A DNA stretch of 64,000 bases, from the NCBI RefSeq assembly GCF_013347965.1, contig NZ_CP048810.1, forward strand, positions 5,331,501 to 5,395,500, read 5' to 3'. This document shows positions 35,481-43,280 of this stretch, one piece after another (position 1 is the first letter of the stretch; each line of letters opens with the position of its first letter). The notes beneath the pieces are model-generated. The model had not been told where the DNA came from and searched no databases. It was given only the letters and a program-made list of their open reading frames with translations. A program made the position numbers and the translations under genes. Origin of the DNA: Pseudomonas bijieensis. GTDB taxonomy: Bacteria > Pseudomonadota > Gammaproteobacteria > Pseudomonadales > Pseudomonadaceae.

Positions 35481-36383
35481 TCAGTGACCTTGCTCGGCAA
35501 CGGCCTTGGCCGCCGTGATCAGGCATTTGGTCAGTTCCGGCGAGGAGAACTTGGTGAGCACGCCGTTGGCGCCGGCCAGCCGGGCCTTTTCGCTGTTCAT
35601 GGCGCTGTCCAGCGAGGTGTGCAGCAACACGTAGAGGTGGGCGAAGTCCGGCGTTTCGCGCAGTGTCCGGGTGAGGGCGTACCCGTCCATCTCCGACATT
35701 TCGATGTCGGAGACGATCAGGTTGATTTGTTCGGCCGTGCCTTGCAGGTCCAGCAGGCACTCGATGGCTTCCTTGGCACTGCGAGCGGTGTGGCATTGCA
35801 GGCCCAGGTTGCGCAGGGTGTGCACTGATTGTTGCAGCGCGACCTGGCTGTCATCGACCACCAGGATCCGTGCGTTGCCCAGGACTTCGGCGTCTTCCAT
35901 GCTCAATTCGGTTGGCGCGGTTTCGATCTGCGCCGGTGCTATGCCGTGGATGACCTTTTCGATGTCCAGTACCTGCACCAGCGTACCGTCCACCGAGGTC
36001 ACGCCGGTGATGAACGAGCGCACGCCGCCGGAACCGTAGGGCGGCGGTTTGATGTCGGTGGTCAGGCAATGCACGATCTTGCTCACCGCCTGCACATGCA
36101 GACCCTGTTTGGAGCGGCTGACGTCGGTGACGATCAGGCAGCCGCCATCCGGATCTTCCAGTGGCCGCTCGCCAATGGCGCGGCTCAGGTCGATCACCGA
36201 CAACGATGTCCCGCGCAGGGTGGCGATGCCTTTGACGTGCGGATGCGACTCCGGCAGCTTGGTCAACGGTGGGCAGGGAATGATCTCACTGACCTTGAGC
36301 AGGTTGATCGCCATCAGCTTGCCGCTGCGCAAGGTAAACAGCAGAAGCGAAAGTGAATCTGCGCGGGCTTTGTTGGAAGACAT
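35481..36383 (-). CDS. CheV chemotaxis coupling protein
   Basis: A 300-residue CheW-REC fusion. The CheW-like domain (about 12-160) includes LLKVSEIIPCPPLTKLPESH and IATLRGTSLSVIDLS. The receiver domain (about 172-298) has the acidic pair ILVVDDSQ, the phospho-Asp in LIVSDIEMSEMDGY and the Lys in LTKFSSPEL. It couples chemoreceptors to CheA and can be phosphorylated. It stands alone, as many Pseudomonas cheV genes do. Confidence 0.93.
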   Translation of the reverse strand: MSSNKARADSLSLLLFTLRSGKLMAINLLKVSEIIPCPPLTKLPESHPHVKGIATLRGTSLSVIDLSRAIGERPLEDPDGGCLIVTDVSRSKQGLHVQAVSKIVHCLTTDIKPPPYGSGGVRSFITGVTSVDGTLVQVLDIEKVIHGIAPAQIETAPTELSMEDAEVLGNARILVVDDSQVALQQSVHTLRNLGLQCHTARSAKEAIECLLDLQGTAEQINLIVSDIEMSEMDGYALTRTLRETPDFAHLYVLLHTSLDSAMNSEKARLAGANGVLTKFSSPELTKCLITAAKAVAEQGH

Positions 36384-36533
36384 AAAAAACCTTCTGTGGA
36401 AAAAGGTGGGGCGAGCATACCGATCGCCAGAACAGCTTGTGATATCGGGTTATCGACTTGTCGGGGACAGGCTTTAGGGCAAAAGCTTGTCGATAGCATT
36501 GATTGCCGTCATCAGGTCTTTGTGCGGGATAGC

Positions 36534-36654
36534 TTTTGTGGCGAGGGAGCTTGCTCCCGCTCGGCCGCGTAGCGGTCGTAAGATTCGAAACCGCGCTGCC
36601 GTTGATAGGGGCTGCTTCGCAGCCCAGCGGGAGCAAGCTCCCTCGCCACAAAAG
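36534..36654. repeat. Inverted-repeat element of the GTGGCGAGGGAGC class
   Basis: The arms TTTTGTGGCGAGGGAGCTTG and CAAGCTCCCTCGCCACAAAA flank about 80 bp. This is a second REP class in this genome, also seen at 51004-51140 and 54292-54430. It lies just downstream of the true norR stop. Confidence 0.9.
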
Positions 36655-36666
36655 CACCTCCAGCCA

Positions 36667-38224
36667 CTATTTCAGGCCAAGCCGTTTTGCCATCCGCCCC
36701 AGGTTCGCCCGGTCCAGACCCAGCTCCCGGGCGGCGCTGGCCCAGTTGTGCTGGTGACGCTCCAGGCAGGCCGCGATCAGTTGGCGCTGGAACTCGTCCA
36801 CCGCTTCGCGCAAGTCCCCCCTCACCTGCGCCATGGCCGGTGCTGGACTGAGGGGACGAAGGTGCGGGGTTATCCACAGGAGCCTGGGGCAAATCCAGAT
36901 CCTGGGCGCTGAGGCTGAGGATTTTCGGGCGTGTCGTGCACCGACCCAAGGCCTTCAGGGCGCTGCGGCCGATCAGGTGTTCCAGTTCGCGCACGTTGCC
37001 CGGCCAGTCGTAGGCCAGCAGTGCCGCCTGGGCGTCGCTGGTCAGGCGCAGGCTGCCCAGGCCCATGCGCGAGCGATTTTGCTCCAGGAAGAACCCGCTG
37101 ATCAGCAGCACGTCCCGCCCACGATCACGCAGCGCCGGCACCTGCAACGGATACACACTCAAGCGATGGTAGAAGTCGGCCCGATATCGGCCGTTGCGCA
37201 CTTCTTCGGCAAGGTCGCGATTGGTGGCCGCGATCAGGCGTACGTCGACCCGATGTTCCTTGTCCGAGCCCAGGCGTTGCAGTTGGCCACTCTGCAGCAC
37301 TCGCAGCAACTTGGCCTGGACGGTCAGGGACAGCTCACCCACCTCATCGAGGAACAAGGTGCCGCCGTCGGCCAGTTCGAACTTGCCGCGCCGGTCGTTC
37401 GTGGCGCCGGTGAAGGCGCCTCGTACATGGCCGAAGAGTTCACTTTCCACCAGCGTATCCGGCAGGGCGGCGCAATTGAGGCTGATGAGTGGCTGCTCGG
37501 CGCGTTTTGACGCGGCATGGATGGCCTGGGCGACCAGTTCCTTGCCCACACCGGTTTCGCCTGTGATCAGTACGGTCAAGTCACTGCCGCCCACCAGCGC
37601 GATCTCTTCCACCAGGCGCTTGTGGGCCTTGCTCTGGCCGACCATGTCGCGAGGTTGCTGGCCGCTGGCCTGGCGATAGACCTCGGCGCGACGGTGCTCG
37701 TCCTCGGCCTTCAAGGCCAGCCGCTCGATGCGCTCGGCGGCGCTGACCGTGGCGGCGGCGAGGCTGGCGAAGGCTTGCAGGGCACTCAGGTCGATGGGCT
37801 CGAAGCGCTCCGGGTCCAGGGAGTCGAGGGTCAGCAGGCCCCAGGGGCGCTCGTCGACGAACAGCGGACAGCCCATGCAGTCATGAACCTCCAGATGCTC
37901 GGCCAACCCTTCGACCAGCCCGTCATACGGATCGGGCAGGCCGCTGTCGGCGGCGAAGCGGGTGGGCTGCGGGTTGGCCAGCAGTGCTTCGAAGCGCGGA
38001 TGTTCGCTGACCCGGAACCGCCGGCCCAGCGTATCGGTGCTCAAGCCATCCACGGCGAGCGGCACCAGGCAGTCGCCGTCCAGGCGCAACAACGCCGCCG
38101 CATCGCAGGGCAGCAGGGCGCGCAAGGTGCCGAGCAGTCGACGATAGCGTTCGCCTTCAGGCAATTCGCGGGACAGATCGGCCACCAGTGGCAGCAGGGA
38201 GGTCAGCAGAGCGGTTGCGGTCAT
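36667..38224 (-). pseudogene. norR: NorR, nitric-oxide-sensing sigma-54 activator, frameshifted
   Basis: Regulator of NO detoxification. It has a GAF domain (about 20-180) that binds a non-haem iron, an AAA+ domain with Walker A GETGVGKE (about 218-225), the sigma-54 loop ELFGHVRGAFTGA (about 261-273) and Walker B GGTLFLDEVGEL, then a Fis-type HTH. The continuous frame loses its HTH: after [15 protein letters not shown] it drifts into repeat sequence. In the next frame the correct end appears ([40 protein letters not shown], stop 36667-36669). The span of 1558 bp is 3n+1, so one extra base lies between about 36816 and 36860; the six-C run at 36816-36821 and the four-G run at 36852-36855 are candidates. 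Divergent from hmp. Confidence 0.88.
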
Positions 38225-38236
38225 AATGACTCCATG

Positions 38237-38275
38237 TAGTCGTAACGACTATAAAGCGCGTCGTGTCGTTATGAC
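38237..38275. promoter_or_regulatory. NorR-type binding sites upstream of hmp
   Basis: TAGTCGTAACGACTA (38237-38251) is palindromic, and GTCGTTATGAC (38265-38275) is a second site 28 bp away. Both fit the GT-N7-AC core known for NorR enhancers, in the norR-hmp gap. Confidence 0.7.
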
Positions 38276-38316
38276 TACAGTGTTCTTAACTTACTGATAT
38301 TAAATGGAAAAATTTA

Positions 38317-38333
38317 TGGCATGGAAACTGATA
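38317..38333 (+). promoter_or_regulatory. Possible sigma-54 promoter of hmp
   Basis: TGGCATGGAAACTGATA has the -24 GG but GA where the -12 GC is expected, so the match is partial. Its position, 45-60 bp before the hmp start and downstream of the NorR sites, is right. Confidence 0.4.
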
Positions 38334-38376
38334 AGGCTTAGGTAACTGTTATCGGTCATATGCCAGGAGTCACCCT

Positions 38377-39558
38377 ATGCTCAGTCGAGAAGAACGCGCC
38401 ATCATTCGCTCCACCGTTCCGTTGCTGGAAAGCGGGGGTGAAGCGTTGATCACTCACTTCTATCGCATGATGCTGTCCGAGTACCCGCAGGTGCGCCCGC
38501 TGTTCAACCAGGCTCACCAGGCCAGCGGCGATCAACCGCGTGCCTTGGCCAACGGTGTGTTGATGTATGCACGGCACATTGACCAGCTCGATCAACTGGG
38601 CGACCTGGTGGCGAAGATCGTCAACAAGCACGTTGCCCTGCAGATCCTGCCGGAACATTACCCTATTGTCGGTTCATGCCTGTTGCGGGCAATCGCCGAA
38701 GTGCTGGGTGCAGAGATCGCCACGCCCGAAGTGATTGCGGCGTGGGGCGCAGCCTACAACCAGTTGGCCGATATCCTGATCGGCGCCGAAGCCGGCATGT
38801 ACGACAAGAAGGCCGAGGCGCCGGGCGGCTGGCGTGGCGAACGAGAGTTCATCCTGACGGCCAAGGTCCAGGAAAGCTCGGAGATCACCTCGTTCTACTT
38901 TGAACCTGCGGACAAGGGCCCGATCCTGGTGGCCGAACCGGGCCAGTACATTGGCATGAAGCTGGTGCTCGATGGCGAGGAAGTGCGCCGCAACTATTCA
39001 CTGTCGGCCCTGGCGGACAATGGTCAGTACCGTATCAGCGTCAAGCGCGAGCCGGGTGGGCGGGTGTCCAATCACCTGCATCATCATTTCGATGTCGGTA
39101 GTCGCATCCAGTTGTTCCCGCCGTCCGGGGATTTCTACCTGACCGCCAGCGACAAGCCATTGGTGCTGATCAGCGGCGGCGTCGGCATCACCCCGACCCT
39201 GGCCATGTTGCAGGCGGCGCTGCAAACCGAGCGGCCGGTGCATTTCATTCACTGTGCGCGCAACGGCAGTGCCCATGCTTTCCGCGACTGGATCGACGAC
39301 CTGGCCAAGCGGCATCCGCAGCTCAAGCGCTTCTACTGCTACGACGAAGACGACGGCTTGAGCCCGGCGGCCGACAAGGTGGGGCTGTTGAGCCAGGAGC
39401 AACTGGCGCAATGGCTGCCGCAGCAACGTGACCTGGACGCCTATTTCCTCGGGCCGAAGGGTTTCATGGGGGCCGTCAAGCGCCACCTCAAGGCCTTGGG
39501 TGTGCCGGACCAGCAGAGCCGTTACGAATTCTTCGGCCCGGCGGCGGCGCTGGAGTAA
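38377..39558 (+). CDS. hmp: Flavohaemoprotein nitric oxide dioxygenase
   Basis: Converts NO plus O2 to nitrate using NAD(P)H. 393 residues: globin domain (1-145; proximal His in QILPEHYPIVG, about residue 85), FAD domain (about 150-255; RRNYSLSAL) and NAD domain (about 262-393; ISGGVGITPTLAML and the end FFGPAAAL). CAGGAG precedes the ATG. It lies divergent from norR with NorR-type sites between them, so NO induction is expected if NorR is functional. Also named hmpA or fhp in Pseudomonas. Confidence 0.95.
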   Translation: MLSREERAIIRSTVPLLESGGEALITHFYRMMLSEYPQVRPLFNQAHQASGDQPRALANGVLMYARHIDQLDQLGDLVAKIVNKHVALQILPEHYPIVGSCLLRAIAEVLGAEIATPEVIAAWGAAYNQLADILIGAEAGMYDKKAEAPGGWRGEREFILTAKVQESSEITSFYFEPADKGPILVAEPGQYIGMKLVLDGEEVRRNYSLSALADNGQYRISVKREPGGRVSNHLHHHFDVGSRIQLFPPSGDFYLTASDKPLVLISGGVGITPTLAMLQAALQTERPVHFIHCARNGSAHAFRDWIDDLAKRHPQLKRFYCYDEDDGLSPAADKVGLLSQEQLAQWLPQQRDLDAYFLGPKGFMGAVKRHLKALGVPDQQSRYEFFGPAAALE

Positions 39559-39591
39559 GGTCACGGCTAATCCGGGGAACCGGGTTGGCCT

Positions 39592-39617
39592 CATCGCGAG
39601 CAGGCTCGCTCCCACAG
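39592..39617. repeat. REP palindrome (single)
   Basis: CATCGCGAGCAGGCTCGCTC unit after hmp, reverse orientation to the REP that the IS110 element interrupts 45 bp later. Confidence 0.85.
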
Positions 39618-39671
39618 GGGATTTGTGGTGGACACGATTCCTGTGAACGCCACAAAAAACTGTGGGAGATT

Positions 39672-40631
39672 CTATGTTGCAGGGGAACCCTGCAACCGTG
39701 AATTTGGTTGGTATTCGCTCTGATTTTTCATCAGGGCGAATGCTACCCGACACAACTTGCGGGCGAGGATAACCAAGGCCTGAGTTCTGGCCAGGCCTCG
39801 TGCCAAGAAGGCCTCATAGTAAGGTTTCCAGGCAGGAGACCGACAGGCCGCCATCGCGGCGTTGTGCGCCAGGCGTCGTAGCTCCCCGTCCCCTTTTTTG
39901 CTCAAGTGACGAGGACTGTGCTTCTTCCCTGAATCTTTTGGACGCAAATCCATCCCCAAGAAAGCAATGAATGCATCGCCACTGACAAAGTGACCGCGCA
40001 TGAATGCGGTCGCCAAGCCAATGGCCGTCAGTTCACCAATCCCTTCGATGGCTTTGCAGCGGTTGATGTTTTCAGTGATCCCTGCCGCTTGGCTGGCCTC
40101 ACGCATTAGTTTCTGAATGGCCTGATCGGACTCTTTGAAGACCTCCAACTGCCGGGCCAAGATGTCCTTCAGACACGGTTCGTTCGAAAACTCAGCACGA
40201 TACTGACGCGGGCCTTGATGAGTGCCGCACGTTTTCTAAGCAGGTTTTAACACTTTGTAGGCTTCTGGAGGTGGGCTCCAGATACGCAGCCTTGCTTGCT
40301 CGTTCGTTAGATACCGAGCCAGCAAACGCGCATCACAAGGATCAGTTTTAGCCCGCAGCCCAATACTTTCACGGTAATGGGCCACCCGATAAGGATCCAC
40401 AACGTAAACATGAAACCCCATTCCATGGGCCAGCTCAGCTGTGTCCAGGTGATAAAAGCTGGTGGCTTCCAGCGCAATCGAGCTTTGGGCTGGTAGCGTT
40501 TTGAGCCACCGGCCAAGAGCTTCGCGGTGGTTGGCGATGGCTTGAGTGATTTTCAGGTCTTCGCGGTAAACGACGATTTCGGCCTTCGCTACATCGATAC
40601 CAATAACCGTTGGTGAGTTAAGGATTGTCAT
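39672..40631 (-). pseudogene. IS110-family transposase, disrupted
   Basis: N-terminal DEDD half (40236-40631): GIDVAKAEIVVY, then KTDPCDARLLARYL. C-terminal transposase_20 half (39672-40160 and upstream): IEGIGELTAIGLATAF with the Ser-bearing segment. Between them the frame reads KPA, a TAG stop at 40236-40238, then KTCGTHQGPR before resuming QYRAEFSNEP. In the +1/+2 frames the expected LLRKRAALIKAR is visible. So a 2-base deletion and a 1-base deletion about 45 bases apart garble about 15 residues and create the amber stop, while the overall frame is kept. Stop codon lies 3 bp from the element's end. Confidence 0.9.
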
Positions 40632-40639
40632 GACGAATC

Positions 40640-40832
40640 CTCGGAGCTAGGGTTTAGGTGCTTGTCGGGGTCTACCTTTGCGCTGGCTTGCCTCTATCGT
40701 CGGTTTTACCGATGAATTCCTTATCGGCGCTTTAGGTAGAAAGGGCGGAACGAGAAGTCTCCCACGGTCCGTACTGGCTAGAGTCGGAATCGAGCTTTTA
40801 GTCCCGCCCACCCCTTCAAGTCTAAACATACA
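40640..40832 (-). ncRNA. Predicted IS110 bridge RNA
   Basis: The non-coding end upstream of the transposase, read on the minus strand, forms two stem-loops. The first (40809 down to 40743) closes with GGGCGGGAC pairing to GTTCCGCCC (one G-U). Its loop holds AAGCTCG (40797-40791), identical to the target base run just left of the core, and then GTGGGAG (40765-40759), complementary to CTCCCAC just right of and including the CT core. These are the expected left and right target guides. The second stem-loop (40739 down to 40672; CTACCT with AGGTAG, then GCGC with GCGC) is in the donor-loop position; complementarity of its loop to the element ends is only partial. The assignment rests on this match and on known IS110 biology; transcription is not shown. 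Confidence 0.75.
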
Positions 40833-41044
40833 AGCGAGCTTGCTCGCGATAGCGGCGGCAGGTCCGCCCCTGTCCAACGGACCCGCATTAATCTGCTCTT
40901 AACCTTCTTGCGGTCTATTCCCCTCCAATGTCGACGCCCGCTGCTCGTTCACTGTCATGGTCTGCGTGTAGACTTCGGGCATCCGAGTGCGCACCCGAGT
41001 GTTGCCGTGCTGCGCGTCGATCCATGCAGACAAAGGGAAACGCA

Positions 41045-41554
41045 ATGAGTGAGGAAATGATGCGGTTGGGCCGTGAGCGGCGCTACCTGGTGCTGCTGGG
41101 GCTGATCTGCCTGGCACTGATCGGCGGTGCGCTGTACATGCAGGTGGCCCTCGGTGAGGCGCCATGCCCGCTGTGCATCCTGCAACGCTATGCGCTGTTG
41201 CTGATCGCGATTTTCGCCTTCATCGGCGCAGCCATGCGCACCCGTCGCAGCCTGACGATCTTCGAAGGCCTGGTGGTGCTCAGCGCCCTGGCCGGTGCCG
41301 GGGTGGCGGGGCATCACGTGTACACCCAGTTCTTCCCCGCGGTCAGCTGCGGTATCGACGTGTTGCAACCGATTGTCGATGACCTGCCGCTGGCGAAGAT
41401 CTTCCCGCTGGGCTTCCAGGTCGATGGCTTTTGCTCCACCCCCTACCCACCGATCCTGGGTCTGTCCCTGGCGCAATGGGCGTTGGTGGCTTTCGTGTTG
41501 ACGGCGGTGCTGGTGCCGTTGCTGGTGTCGCGTAACCGTAAACAGATTCGCTGA
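41045..41554 (+). CDS. dsbB: Disulphide bond formation protein B
   Basis: A 169-residue inner-membrane quinone reductase that reoxidises DsbA. Four hydrophobic helices. The first redox pair is CPLC (about residues 40-43, in EAPCPLCILQRYAL), and the second pair is in AVSCGID and VDGFCSTP (about 102 and 128). The ATG at 41045 lies directly before the short cytoplasmic MSEEMMRLGRERR. Length is typical of Pseudomonas DsbB paralogues. Confidence 0.93.
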   Translation: MSEEMMRLGRERRYLVLLGLICLALIGGALYMQVALGEAPCPLCILQRYALLLIAIFAFIGAAMRTRRSLTIFEGLVVLSALAGAGVAGHHVYTQFFPAVSCGIDVLQPIVDDLPLAKIFPLGFQVDGFCSTPYPPILGLSLAQWALVAFVLTAVLVPLLVSRNRKQIR

Positions 41555-41566
41555 ACCGCCTTAATG

Positions 41567-41610
41567 AAACGCCCCGGTTTCTCTCCAGGAGAGCCGGGGC
41601 GTTTTGCGTT
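41567..41610 (+). terminator. dsbB terminator
   Basis: AAACGCCCCGG / CCGGGGCGTTT stem, 16-nt loop with its own CTC/GAG pairing, T-rich tail. Confidence 0.88.
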
Positions 41611-42329
41611 TCACTCTCGAGCCGGGTCGTCCTTGATCCGAGGCAAGAATGGCCTGCGACAATGTGCGACATGTTGTCACATATCTTGAGGCGCTCTGCC
41701 TTTGCGAGGCCGATTAAGCGCTTCTCCCTGTAATAAAAAAACGTCTGCTTTCGCAACAAGCGCATCGCTGGCAGCAGGCATTTTTAACAGCGAAGCGTCA
41801 GGCGCCAGAGGCCCCGAAAACTGGGCGCTTGCCGGGCAAATAAGCGCTTGGCGGTCCTCCCGAGCTGTCTAAATCGGGCGTAGTAGGCCTACGTTTTTTG
41901 GGGTTCTTGTTGAGAATGAATTTCGATAACATGCTTGCCCGTTGCAATATCGGCAAGAGATTGTTGCCGGATCGGATAAAAATTATTTCGGGATGAGACA
42001 TGGTCTACAGCGCGTCAGCTCACTACAATCGCCCGCACCGATTTTCCGACCCGGCTCAAGCTTGAGCACGAGAGTGGTCGAAGGGCGCCAGCGCCCCATG
42101 CGACCCCAGGTGTCGGTGCCTCCAACTATCCGCACCAAATGGAATTGGGCTTGAACTAGGCCTTTGACCAACGAATAAGAACTCACTGCTGGCCCAGGAT
42201 GTGTCGAACAGCCGCTGACGTTCGACGGGCAGCCCTTATTCAATCCAAGAAAATGCCAACCCTTGGCAGGGTGAAGTGTTGGCGATCAAAACCCAACTGC
42301 ATTGCGCAAGCTGCTTTAGAGGTCGTGAG
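41611..42329 (+). promoter_or_regulatory. Long upstream region of the cyo operon
   Basis: About 720 bp without a convincing gene. It contains an imperfect palindrome at 41663-41683 (TGTGCGACA-tgt-TGTCACATA), which could bind a regulator, and AT-rich blocks at 41720-41750 and 41885-41935 where promoters may lie. I cannot assign ANR, Fur or RoxR sites with confidence. Confidence 0.4.
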
Positions 42330-43277
42330 ATGAGTAAAAACAGGTACCCCCGATTACTAGGCTTGCTGCCGCTGCTCGGCACGTTGTTGCTGGGAGGCTG
42401 CAACATGACCCTGCTCGATCCCAAGGGCCAGGTCGGCCTGGATGAACGAAACCTGATCATCACCGCCACGTTGCTGATGTTGCTGGTCGTCGTGCCAGTC
42501 ATCGTCATGACTTTCCTGTTCGCCTGGAAGTACCGCGCGACCAACACCAATGCCACCTACACGCCGAAGTGGTCGCACTCGACCAAGATCGAAGTGGCGG
42601 TGTGGACCATTCCGGTGCTGATCATCATTGCCCTGGGTTACGTCACCTACAAGTCGACCCACGCCCTGGACCCGTATCGTCCGCTGGATTCCGACGTCAA
42701 GCCGATCACCATTGAAGTGGTCTCGATGGACTGGAAGTGGCTGTTCATCTATCCGGAACAAGGCATCGCCACCGTCAACAAGATCGTGTTCCCGGCCCAC
42801 ACGCCGATCAACTTCAAGGTCACCTCTGACACCGTGATGAACTCGTTCTTCATCCCGGGCCTGGGCGGCCAGATCTACGCGATGGCGGGCATGCAGACCA
42901 AGTTGCACCTGATCGCCAACCAGAACGCCGAACTCGACGGTATCTCCGCCAACTACAGCGGCGCGGGTTTCACCGGCATGAAGTTCAAAGCAATCGCCAC
43001 GACCCAGGAAGATTTCGACGCCTGGGTCAACGATGTGAAGAAGGCACCTAAACAGCTTGAAAAAGCTGAATACGAAGCCCTTTCCAAACCGAGCCAGAAC
43101 AACCCAGTCGAACTCTACTCGTCGGTTACGCCGAACCTGTTCCAGACCATCATCGACAAATATGAAGGGATGAATCCGGGCAAGCCGATGCACCACGAGA
43201 AGAACGAGAAGGAAGTGGCTCACAACATGGAAGGGATGGACATGAGCTCGCATTCAGCTGCCGGGGCAGAGGAGTAA
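42330..43277 (+). CDS. cyoA: Cytochrome bo3 ubiquinol oxidase subunit II
   Basis: Subunit II of the haem-copper quinol oxidase. 315 residues with a lipoprotein signal (lipobox LLGGC, Cys about 24), two membrane helices (about 44-66, 88-106) and a periplasmic cupredoxin domain without the CuA ligands, as in quinol oxidases (VVSMDWKWLFIYPEQ). The C terminus is His- and Met-rich (GMDMSSHS), which might bind copper. First gene of cyoABCDE, 3 bp before cyoB. Confidence 0.96.
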   Translation: MSKNRYPRLLGLLPLLGTLLLGGCNMTLLDPKGQVGLDERNLIITATLLMLLVVVPVIVMTFLFAWKYRATNTNATYTPKWSHSTKIEVAVWTIPVLIIIALGYVTYKSTHALDPYRPLDSDVKPITIEVVSMDWKWLFIYPEQGIATVNKIVFPAHTPINFKVTSDTVMNSFFIPGLGGQIYAMAGMQTKLHLIANQNAELDGISANYSGAGFTGMKFKAIATTQEDFDAWVNDVKKAPKQLEKAEYEALSKPSQNNPVELYSSVTPNLFQTIIDKYEGMNPGKPMHHEKNEKEVAHNMEGMDMSSHSAAGAEE

Positions 43278-43280
43278 ACG

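Larger units (their letters stand above)
39669..40832 (-). mobile_element. IS110-family insertion sequence inserted inside a REP
   Basis: About 1164 bp, with a DEDD transposase on the minus strand and a non-coding 5' end of about 200 bp. Outside the left edge is CTGTGGGAG (to 39668); outside the right edge is CGAGCTTGCTCGCGATAGCG (from 40835). Joined, these rebuild a standard REP, so the element split it. The two bases AG (CT on the element's coding strand) are present at both edges (39667-39668 and 40833-40834), as expected for IS110 elements, which use a CT-type core and make no ordinary target duplication or long terminal inverted repeats. The transposase is broken (see next entry), so the copy is probably immobile on its own. 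Confidence 0.9.

Noticed and set aside
40236..40631. Two separate transposase genes in the IS110 element
   Set aside because: Both halves lie in the same frame and together make one IS110 transposase; the gap is explained by small deletions and an amber codon.
41983..42243. Minus-strand frame of 86 codons before cyoA
   Set aside because: No ribosome site, no domain, atypical codon use.
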